From: JAAXQD01 sp032126435
GTDB taxonomy: Bacteria > Desulfobacterota > Desulfobacteria > Desulfobacterales > UBA11574
Assembly: GCA_032126435.1 (NCBI GenBank)
Contig: JAQBBE010000202.1
Span: 1 to 5,174, forward strand
Reading direction: 5' to 3'
DNA length: 5,174 bases
Shown piece by piece: positions 1 through 4,926 of the stretch. Every line of letters starts with the position of its first letter. The first letter of the stretch is position 1. The translations under genes and the position numbers were made by a program. The notes beneath the pieces are model-generated. The model saw only the letters and a list, made by a program, of their open reading frames with translations, was not told the DNA's origin and searched no databases.

Positions 1-659
1 CCGCAGGCGGGATCATAAATAGAGAGATGCTTTTGCGGCAATGGAATATCAAGCAACTCCACCATCAGCCGGATAACCTCACGGGGGGTAAAATGCTCCC
101 CGGCCTCCTCGCCGCTCTGCTCTGAAAAGCGCCGCAACAGCTCTTCATAGACATAGCCCATTTCAAGATTGGACAGATGATCCGGTCCTAACTTTTCATT
201 GGCGTACTGCCGTAAAATCGGGGCGAGCCGGGCATTTCGTACCATGCGGCCAATAACGGCCCGATAATCAAAATGGTTAATAATATCCTGAATGTTTTCG
301 GAAAATCCGTTGATATAGTCACGGAAATTCTTCTCCATCAAGGTCGGGTCTTCCTTGCAGATAGCCGCAAGCGTCCAGTTGGTCTTATTGGAGAATGGCG
401 ATTTTTTGGGATTCAGTTCAAGCTTTTTAACCAGGGTTGCAAGCGCTTCTTCTTTTATATCCGGGCGTTTTTTCAGAATTTCAGCTACCTGGTTTTCCCG
501 CCATGAGATCAACACACACTCCAACCGCCGAATAACAATGATCGGCAAAATAACACTCTGATACTCATAGGCCTTGAATTTACCCCGCAGCCGTTCCGCC
601 GATTTCCATATCTCATTGGTAAGATTATTCAGCTTGTCTTTGTTCAATATAGTTTTCAT
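1..659 (-). CDS. hsdM: Type I restriction-modification DNA methylase subunit M, N-terminal part (cut by window edge)
   Basis: Type I R-M methylation subunit, which with HsdS (specificity) and HsdR (translocase/nuclease) makes N6-methyladenine at a bipartite site. Reading down from ATG 659-657 gives 219 complete codons and no stop. The start region (residues ~10-50: EIWKSAERLRGKFKAYEYQ, then an I/V-rich helix ending in RRLE) matches the HsdM N-terminal helical domain. Residues 169-203 carry the family signature YVYEELLRRFSE ... GEHFTPREVIRLMVELL, and residues 213-219 (SIYDPAC, next codon beginning GG) are SAM-binding motif I. The catalytic NPPY/F motif IV would lie beyond the edge. An in-frame TAA lies just upstream, so only ATG 659 or TTG 662 can start it. 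The nearest good Shine-Dalgarno (AAAGGA) is about 17 nt away, which is too far. hsdS/hsdR are expected to the left but not seen. The family assignment is secure; whether the gene is intact beyond the edge is unknown. Confidence 0.93.
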   Translation of the reverse strand, partial: MKTILNKDKLNNLTNEIWKSAERLRGKFKAYEYQSVILPIIVIRRLECVLISWRENQVAEILKKRPDIKEEALATLVKKLELNPKKSPFSNKTNWTLAAICKEDPTLMEKNFRDYINGFSENIQDIINHFDYRAVIGRMVRNARLAPILRQYANEKLGPDHLSNLEMGYVYEELLRRFSEQSGEEAGEHFTPREVIRLMVELLDIPLPQKHLSIYDPAC

Positions 660-761
660 CAATTATTTCAGCTTTATCCTTTCAATTTATTGGCAGGAGC
701 CCCTTGTTTGAATTGTAGATTGTGTTGTAGATATAAGACACATATCGATTAGACGACCTAA

Positions 762-868
762 TAGCCGTAGTTAATTACCGCTAAATGCCGCTACAAGATT
801 AATAAACAAAAGCAATATAATATATTCGTTCCAAGCATTGTTTAATATTGAAATGTGAAATACGGCTA
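762..868. promoter_or_regulatory. Cluster of 12-bp operator-like repeats upstream of hsdM (consensus TAGCSGYADTTM)
   Basis: Four related 12-mers are seen: TAGCCGTAGTTA on plus (762-773), TAGCGGTAATTA on minus (783-772), TAGCGGCATTTA on minus (793-782) and TAGCCGTATTTC on minus (868-857). The first two form a 22-bp dyad centred on TTAA (9 of 11 arm bases matching), and the first three follow each other every 10 bp, sharing their end bases. Inverted and tandem copies in phase with the helix, about 100-210 bp upstream of hsdM, are typical of a regulator or initiator binding array. No regulator gene is visible nearby, so the bound protein is unknown. The repeats are directly seen; a regulatory role is inferred. 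Confidence 0.45.
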
Positions 869-907
869 AAATGCGGCCTATTTCTAATAGACGGCTTTTT
901 TACCGTA
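861..907. repeat. 47-bp imperfect palindrome, possible weak bidirectional terminator
   Basis: The arms 861-882 and 886-907 pair at 17 of 22 positions around a 3-nt centre (TCT). The inner core is CTATT/AATAG and the outer ends are TACGG/CCGTA. On the plus strand the inner stem (873-895) is followed directly by six T; on the minus strand it is followed by ATTTT. It lies between the end of the DUF3047 operon and hsdM, so on the minus strand it could end that transcript. The outer left arm overlaps one copy of the 12-bp repeat (857-868). The stem contains mismatches, so terminator function is only possible, not shown. Confidence 0.35.
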
Positions 908-1136
908 TGGCACTTTTTGGTTAAATTTTACAACTATATGATATTTTAGATAATATAATGCGGATGGTGGTGATATTGATCTTGGAAATGCGTCTAAATG
1001 TGTAGAAAATGTTGCATTATATATCTTCATATTAACATGGTAGTACTTAGCAAACAAATTTAGTTTTATTTTGCACACTCCTTAAGAATTGTCAATATTT
1101 AAAGGCAATTAATTGGTTATGATGAAGTGGAGTCGG

Positions 1137-1346
1137 CTATGAAACTATTGGATCAGGTTCGTCACGCCGGTCTTTGTCCGTTAATTGGGGCGGTGTTCCA
1201 ATCCGATCGAACTCGGCCTCTTCGATACCCCATGCCATTTTTCGATTGGCTGTTCGCCAGGATTCGATCTGATCGGGAATGGATAGAATTGGATCGTCCG
1301 GGGCTTTGGATTTGCGCTTTATAAATCGTTTTATGGTCTGTAACAT
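1137..1346 (-). CDS. Hypothetical 69-residue charged protein downstream of DUF3047 gene
   Basis: Not recognised. The frame opens 25 nt after the stop of the DUF3047 gene, on the same strand, and could be the last gene of that operon. From ATG 1346-1344 it gives 69 residues: a basic N-terminus (MLQTIKRFIKRKSK), a middle with two tryptophans (IESWRTANRKMAWGIEEAEF) and an acidic end (DKDRRDEPDPIVS). There is no transmembrane segment or metal motif. The same frame extends seven codons upstream to a TTG at 1367. No clear Shine-Dalgarno sits before either start, which is the main weakness. A plus-strand frame over the same DNA (ATG 1139, with GGAG upstream) is the alternative, but its Cys/Trp/Arg-rich product looks more like an antisense shadow. 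Moderate to low confidence. Confidence 0.4.
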   Translation of the reverse strand: MLQTIKRFIKRKSKAPDDPILSIPDQIESWRTANRKMAWGIEEAEFDRIGTPPQLTDKDRRDEPDPIVS

Positions 1347-1371
1347 TTTAAAGAGCGGTACAATCAAACCG

Positions 1372-2106
1372 TTATTTTTGCTTGAGCAGAATGTCTCCGT
1401 AAAAAGCGGTGGCGGACTCTTGGGTATTATCCGAATCCGTCATAATGCCGATTCCCGATATCATCGGCGGTGTTCCGCCAAATGCGGCAACAAAGTCGTC
1501 CAATATATTACGTTCTTCGGTGATCCAGGTATCGAGTGCTTTTTTTCCGCTTTCGACAACGATCATCTTGGTCCGCTCCGTATACGGATTCGGAGCGATG
1601 GTTCCTATCGGAGCTTTGCTTTCCCAGATGTAATTAATCGCACCGATAGGGGGATATTCACCATAAAATTGTTTGATCAAATTATATTTTATCTTGTCGA
1701 AAAACCCGATTTTGCCGGGATCATACTCAAATGTAATATAAATTCTGGCCGGGTAATCATCTCCATCCTTTTGTGTGACATCACTTTTTTTGTAAACATT
1801 CGTTACCTTCCAGCGCCACTGTATAATCGGATACTTTTGGGGATCAATCCTGATATTACGGATTAACCCCGAAGCGGAAGCTTCGCTTACGGCTTTGACG
1901 ACCACCGAATCGCCGTCTTTTACCAGAGAATACCGGGTATGGGACGTGATATTTTTAAATGTCAAAGGCTGCCATCCTTCGGGCAACGTTTCACCCGGTT
2001 CAGCAGCCGAAAATTTACCGACATCGATAATATCTTGAGCCTGGAGGCGAGGCGAAGGGGATATGATTTGAACGGCTGTTAAAAATATGATTATGAAAAT
2101 TCTCAT
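1372..2106 (-). CDS. DUF3047 family exported protein
   Basis: A 244-residue protein of the DUF3047 family (uncharacterised, common in proteobacteria). Residues 1-24 form a signal peptide: MRIF, a hydrophobic stretch to about residue 15, then a likely cut after LQA (residue 23), so the mature protein should be periplasmic. Family landmarks in order are PEGWQPLTF (42-50), HTRYSLV (56-62), ASASGLIR (76-83), IIQWRWKV (94-101), KDGDDYPARIYITFEYDP (113-130), NYIW (158-161), NPYTERTKMIVVESG (173-187), EERNILDDF (197-205) and MTDSDNTQESATAFYGDI (222-239). The length is normal and all landmarks are present, so it looks intact. ATG 2106 is preceded by AAGGA with 10-nt spacing. It follows the 46-codon gene by 25 nt and is probably cotranscribed. 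The conserved acidic and aromatic residues suggest a beta-rich ligand- or glycan-binding fold, but that is a guess; the function is unknown. Confidence 0.9.
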   Translation of the reverse strand: MRIFIIIFLTAVQIISPSPRLQAQDIIDVGKFSAAEPGETLPEGWQPLTFKNITSHTRYSLVKDGDSVVVKAVSEASASGLIRNIRIDPQKYPIIQWRWKVTNVYKKSDVTQKDGDDYPARIYITFEYDPGKIGFFDKIKYNLIKQFYGEYPPIGAINYIWESKAPIGTIAPNPYTERTKMIVVESGKKALDTWITEERNILDDFVAAFGGTPPMISGIGIMTDSDNTQESATAFYGDILLKQK

Positions 2107-2131
2107 GTTAGAGACGTCCTTGACAAATTAA

Positions 2132-2272
2132 TCAGAGCTGAAGGTTTAAGGGATTAATTTTCCGCATCTCAATCATATGTTCGATCCGTTTTTGATCGAT
2201 CCGGGCTCTGAGATCGGATATTTCTTTTTGTAGACTTACGGCCCTTTGGGTGTCAAGATTCTTTTTAGCCAA
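2132..2272 (-). CDS. Small 46-residue helical/coiled-coil protein upstream of DUF3047 gene
   Basis: This frame was found by reading the gap upstream of the DUF3047 gene. It starts at TTG 2272-2270 (MAKKNLDTQRAV...), ends with TGA 2134-2132, and stops 25 nt before the DUF3047 ATG. An in-frame TAA lies nine codons upstream of the TTG, so no longer version with an ATG is possible; the only internal ATG is at residue 33. AAGGG lies 3 nt before the TTG, which is rather close. The product is rich in E, K, R, D and spaced I/L (residues 14-39: LQKEISDLRARIDQK followed by RIEHMIEMRKI), typical of one long amphipathic helix, with a short tail INPLNLQL. There is no signal peptide or cysteine. It is probably the first gene of the DUF3047 operon. 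The family is not recognised. The coding character of the frame supports it; the rare start and close ribosome site keep confidence moderate. Confidence 0.58.
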   Translation of the reverse strand: MAKKNLDTQRAVSLQKEISDLRARIDQKRIEHMIEMRKINPLNLQL

Positions 2273-2489
2273 TATCCCTTGGGTAGATTTATTTTAAATG
2301 AATTTCTATGAAAATGGCCTGTCGCCATATATTTTTTTTCAAAACAATATGAACCTTGAAGCGGCAATTTTCATATCGCCTTTCAGAAAACACACGGCAA
2401 TACACCTTCACTGCTAAAACAGGGAATTCGAAAATCGAGTTGCTTTTTTTTCATTTGTCAATGGGAAAACTTTATGTAAGAATTTGAAG
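2273..2489. other. Divergent intergenic region between the DUF3047 operon and the VTT gene
   Basis: A gap of about 215 bp that should contain promoters for both directions. The minus strand just upstream of the small gene is very AT-rich (TTTAAAATAAAT near 2283-2294), but no convincing -35 pairs with it. A 5-bp hairpin ATGGC/GCCAT (2314-2328) is followed by an ATA and eight T on the plus strand. On plus, TTGTCA near 2456 and TATGT near 2474 could be promoter pieces, but the spacing is poor. No ORF or RNA gene recognised. Confidence 0.5.
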
Positions 2490-3173
2490 ATGCAGACCCA
2501 AAAACCATCCAAGGCGGTGTTCAAGGCGATTATTTTCGGGGCCTTTATTGTCGGAGCCATTTTCTTGATCCGTTTTACACCGGTCAAGAATTATCTTACG
2601 GCCGAAGCGCTGGGGCTTTTTCTTGAAACCGCCGGTTTATGGGCGCCGGTAGTATACATGGCGATCTATGCTGTGGGGGTCTGCATTTTACTCCCCGGCA
2701 CCTTATTGACAGGCCTGGGCGCCGCCATATTCGGCGCCTACTGGGGATTTTTATATGTATGGATCGGGGCCATGATGGGTGCAAGCGCCGCCTTCTTTAT
2801 CGGACGGACTCTGGGAAGAGAATTTGCCGCAACACTGATCGGCGACAAACTGAAAAAATATGACGACGCCATTGAGCGTAACGGATTTGCCACCGTCTTG
2901 TATCTTCGCCTCGTTTATTTCCCGTTTACACCCATGAACTTCGGTATGGGGCTGACCAAGGTCCGATTCTGGGACTATTTTGCGGGAACCGGCTTGGGCA
3001 TTATGGTCGGCACGTTTATCTTCACCTTTTTTATCGGCACCCTTAAAGAAATATGGGCCTCCGGCAACTGGGGAGAACTAATATCTTTTAAGGTTTTCTT
3101 CTCAATCGGACTTTTTATCTTCTCGTTGTTTATTCCTAAAATTGTCAAAAAAATTAAAGGAAAAGAAAAATAA
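2490..3173 (+). CDS. TVP38/TMEM64 (VTT / DedA-like, SNARE-associated) membrane protein
   Basis: A 227-residue inner-membrane protein of the VTT-domain superfamily (TVP38/TMEM64, like E. coli YdjX/YdjZ). These are related to DedA transporters and scramblases and contain two re-entrant hairpins. From ATG 2490, hydrophobic segments lie at about 11-28, 52-69, 84-106, 163-187 and 201-217. The first VTT motif is LLPGTLLTGLGAAIFGAYWG (67-86), followed by GASAAFFIGRTLGRE (97-111); the second is RLVYFPFTPMNFGMGLTKV (140-158) followed by WDYFAGTGLG (161-170). The arginine at 140 and the proline/asparagine pattern after it are family hallmarks. The C-terminus is basic (KKIKGKEK). TTG 2484 would add two residues, but TAAG at 2477-2480 is better spaced for ATG 2490. 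The substrate is unknown; family members move lipids or undecaprenyl-phosphate-like molecules. The fused transferase lies 194 bp downstream on the same strand, suggesting a shared pathway. Confidence 0.9.
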   Translation: MQTQKPSKAVFKAIIFGAFIVGAIFLIRFTPVKNYLTAEALGLFLETAGLWAPVVYMAIYAVGVCILLPGTLLTGLGAAIFGAYWGFLYVWIGAMMGASAAFFIGRTLGREFAATLIGDKLKKYDDAIERNGFATVLYLRLVYFPFTPMNFGMGLTKVRFWDYFAGTGLGIMVGTFIFTFFIGTLKEIWASGNWGELISFKVFFSIGLFIFSLFIPKIVKKIKGKEK

Positions 3174-3242
3174 AGCTTCCCAGCCGGAGAATTATAACAG
3201 GAGATAACCCCAACCCGGAAAAGCTGGAACCAAGAAATGTTT

Positions 3243-3314
3243 GCCACCAAGGCACAAAGGCACGAAAAATTTTTATTGTGTTATTCTTTCTTAGTGTCTT
3301 GGTGCCTTAGTGGC
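3243..3314. repeat. 72-bp palindromic intergenic repeat (GCCACCAAGGCAC type)
   Basis: Left arm 3243-3268 (GCCACCAAGGCACAAAGGCAC...) and right arm 3289-3314 (its reverse complement reads GCCACTAAGGCACCAAGACAC...) match at 21 of 26 positions around a 20-nt AT-rich loop. Each arm is itself a tandem of GCCAC/GGCAC-AAG-like units. A degenerate extra copy, GCCACAAAAAACACCAAAA, follows at 3328-3346. From memory, palindromes with this GCCACCAAGGCAC-AAG pattern are scattered between genes in many environmental bacteria, including deltaproteobacteria, and resemble REP- or MITE-like elements. Transcribed, it could fold into a long hairpin that ends the VTT transcript or protects its 3' end, but no clean T-tract follows. 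Confidence 0.75.
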
Positions 3315-3367
3315 GAAAAAAAGCTTTGCCACAAAAAACACCAAAATAAATACGAAGTGACTGCTAA

Positions 3368-4711
3368 GTGAAAAAAAAGCTGATTGTCTTTACCCGTTAT
3401 CCGGAAACGGGAACAACCAAGACCCGGCTCATTCCGCTGCTCGGAGCAAAAGGTTCGGCAGAACTCCATCGCAAAATGACCGAACACACCCTGGCTCGGT
3501 TAAAGCGATTATCAACATCAAACGCGTTGACCATTGAGATCTGTTATGACGGCGGCAATGAACATTTAATGAAAAACTGGCTCGGTCCGGATCTCGATTA
3601 CCAACCCCAGGGTATCGGCCATCTGGGACTGCGAATGAAACGTTCTTTTGAGGATGCCTTTCGATCCGGGGCGGACGCAGCGGTTCTTATCGGCACGGAT
3701 ATTCCGGATATAACAGACACTGTCATTCAAACAGCGTTTGACACCCTGAAACAAAAAAATATGGTGCTGGGTCCGGCCAAAGACGGGGGATATTATTTAA
3801 TCGGTTTACAAAGCGCTTCTCTTTCATCGGCCATGGACCATCTATTTTCCGGGATAACCTGGGGAAGGCGTGATGTTCTGCGTAAAACCATAGACGTTGC
3901 AAAAGGCCTTGGATTAAGCTTTTTCCTTGTTGATGAACTGGAAGATGTGGATCAGCCCGAAGATCTGTCGATCTGGAAACGTTCCCAAATTCTGAACCAT
4001 CATGATTTCATACCCGGAAACATTTCGGTGATCATACCGGCCCTCAACGAAACCGACAACATTGCTGAAACCCTTTTGAGTATCGGCCATGAAAACAATA
4101 TACAGGTCATTGTCGCAGACGGCGGCAGTCAAGACAATACCGTGTCGATCGCCCAATCACTCGGAGCAAAAGTGATCAACGTTTTGCCCCCGCGATCCAA
4201 ACAAATGAACGAAGGGGCCGCTGAGGCGACCGGGGATGTGCTGCTCTTTCTCCATGCAGATACACGGCTGCCGAAAAATTTTGCCCGGCTCGTCCTCCGC
4301 AGTTTAGCCCGGCCCGGCATCGTCGCCGGAGCTTTCGAGCTGCGCATCGATGCCCCGACCCCAGGGCTTCGGCTCATCGAGCGCATTGCAAACTGGCGCT
4401 CACGATGCCTGAGAACACCTTACGGTGATCAAGGGATTTTTATGCTGTCCAGGGTTTTTCATGAGGCGGGAGGATTTTCCGATTTTCCGATCATGGAAGA
4501 TTTTGAGCTGATCCGGCGATTGCGAAAAAAAGGCGAAATCATCACGTTATCCGCACCGATTTTAACATCGTCCCGGCGATGGCAAAACTTCGGAATCCTG
4601 AAAACGACCCTGATCAACCAGCTCGTTATCATCGCCTATTACATGGGGATCCCACCGGACACCATTGCACGGCTGTATCGCCGGAAAACGGGGGTATCAT
4701 CTGAATTCTGA
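3368..4711 (+). CDS. Fused transferase: DUF2064/TIGR04282 domain plus TIGR04283 family glycosyltransferase 2 domain
   Basis: A 447-residue cytoplasmic protein joining two nucleotide-sugar/nucleotidyl-type transferases that are usually separate genes. N-terminal half, DUF2064/TIGR04282: FTRYPETGTTKTRLIPLLG (8-26, phosphate/nucleotide-binding KTR), QGIGHLGLRM (81-90), IGTDIPDI (108-115), VLGPAKDGGYYLIGL (133-147), GITWGRRDVL (162-171) and LEDVDQPEDL (191-200). C-terminal half, GT-A family 2: SVIIPALNE (220-228), VIVADGGSQDNT (248-259), KQMNEGAAEATGDVLLFLHAD (278-298, HAD as the DXD metal site), YGDQGIFM (352-359) and PIMEDFELIRRL (374-385, ED as likely catalytic base). All key residues are present in both halves. 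The start is GTG 3368, with GAAGTGA seven bases upstream. Both families are known as rSAM/selenodomain-associated transferases 1 and 2, proposed to work in one biosynthetic pathway with a radical SAM/selenodomain (ArsS-type) enzyme. The actual substrate here is unknown. Confidence 0.92.
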   Translation: MKKKLIVFTRYPETGTTKTRLIPLLGAKGSAELHRKMTEHTLARLKRLSTSNALTIEICYDGGNEHLMKNWLGPDLDYQPQGIGHLGLRMKRSFEDAFRSGADAAVLIGTDIPDITDTVIQTAFDTLKQKNMVLGPAKDGGYYLIGLQSASLSSAMDHLFSGITWGRRDVLRKTIDVAKGLGLSFFLVDELEDVDQPEDLSIWKRSQILNHHDFIPGNISVIIPALNETDNIAETLLSIGHENNIQVIVADGGSQDNTVSIAQSLGAKVINVLPPRSKQMNEGAAEATGDVLLFLHADTRLPKNFARLVLRSLARPGIVAGAFELRIDAPTPGLRLIERIANWRSRCLRTPYGDQGIFMLSRVFHEAGGFSDFPIMEDFELIRRLRKKGEIITLSAPILTSSRRWQNFGILKTTLINQLVIIAYYMGIPPDTIARLYRRKTGVSSEF

Positions 4712-4720
4712 AACAGAATT
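4704..4720 (+). other. Hairpin overlapping the stop codon of the fused transferase gene
   Basis: AATTCTG and CAGAATT form a perfect 7-bp stem with an AAA loop, spanning the TGA stop (4709-4711). It is A/T-rich and not followed by a T-tract, so it is not a standard Rho-independent terminator; it may be a 3'-end structure or chance. Three short copies of GTATCA (4694, 4721 and 4734) flank it. Confidence 0.3.
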
Positions 4721-4843
4721 GTATCATAAAACTGTATCACAAAAATCTTATGGCCCTACATCTGTCGCTTAACAAATCCACATCTAAACCATAACTTTTT
4801 GATATGTCATATTATTTTTCCACAATCAAATACCTTCCGCAGT

Positions 4844-4859
4844 TGGCATGAATTTTGAT
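4844..4859 (+). promoter_or_regulatory. Sigma-54 (RpoN)-like -24/-12 promoter
   Basis: TGGCATG, four bases, then TTGAT matches the RpoN consensus TGGCACG-N4-TTGCW except C to T in the -24 box and C to A in the -12 box. The GG-to-TG spacing is correct. Transcription would begin near 4870, giving a leader of about 57 nt before the CxxC protein ATG at 4927. If real, the downstream gene needs an enhancer-binding activator; no clear upstream activator site was identified. The missing C of the -12 GC is the main doubt. Confidence 0.42.
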
Positions 4860-4871
4860 CTGTTTATTAGA

Positions 4872-4897
4872 ATGGCAACCTTCGAGAGTTGCTCCAT
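4872..4897 (+). other. Hairpin in the probable 5' leader of the CxxC protein gene
   Basis: The sequence GGCAAC at 4874-4879 pairs with GTTGC-C at 4888-4894, extended by AT/AT at the outer ends with two single-base bulges, around an 8-nt loop CTTCGAGA. It lies almost exactly where a transcript from the sigma-54-like promoter would begin. A run of seven T comes 12 nt after the stem, too far for a terminator. It may stabilise the 5' end of the mRNA; this is weak inference. Confidence 0.25.
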
Positions 4898-4926
4898 ATG
4901 TATTTTTTTAAGAAAGGAAATCTATC

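Larger units (their letters stand above)
660..1136. other. AT-rich intergenic region upstream of hsdM, no convincing gene
   Basis: About 480 bp, clearly more AT-rich than the flanking genes. It must hold the hsdM promoter (minus strand) and the end of the DUF3047 operon transcript. I could not pick a well-spaced -35/-10 pair with confidence. Two structures stand out and are listed separately: a cluster of 12-bp repeats at 762-868 and a 47-bp imperfect palindrome at 861-907. A 64-codon minus-strand reading frame (1078-884, GTG start) is preceded by AAGGAG, but only one base separates that from the start and the product resembles nothing I know, so I do not call it a gene. Confidence 0.6.

Noticed and set aside
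884..1078. 64-codon minus-strand frame in the hsdM upstream gap, with AAGGAG just before a GTG
   Set aside because: Only one base lies between AAGGAG and GTG. The frame runs through AT-rich DNA and ends inside the palindrome, and the product resembles no family I know. Not enough support.
1139..1324. Plus-strand small frame (ATG 1139) with GGAG upstream
   Set aside because: The composition is unlike a typical bacterial protein, and the opposite strand has a better-looking frame in operon position. Kept only as an alternative.
1279..1866. 195-codon plus-strand frame
   Set aside because: It lies antisense to the DUF3047 gene, whose minus-strand motifs are clear and complete. The plus product is Cys/Phe/Arg-rich with no recognisable motif, so it is a shadow frame.
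2314..2339. ATGGC/GCCAT hairpin followed by T8, terminator-like on plus
   Set aside because: The stem is only 5 bp, the T-run is offset by three bases and no plus-strand gene lies upstream for it to terminate.
3174..3240. AGGAG (3200-3204) and CCAGC/GCTGG pairing just after the VTT stop
   Set aside because: No start codon follows the AGGAG at a useful distance, and the pairing is short with a long loop and no T-tract.
3243..3346. CRISPR or IS end
   Set aside because: There is one inverted pair plus a decayed copy, no regularly spaced direct repeats, no spacers and no transposase, so it is a palindromic intergenic repeat instead.
4129..4386. 85-codon minus-strand frame inside the transferase gene
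   Set aside because: It is antisense to the GT2 catalytic core. Its Ser/Arg/Pro-rich composition is typical of a shadow frame.
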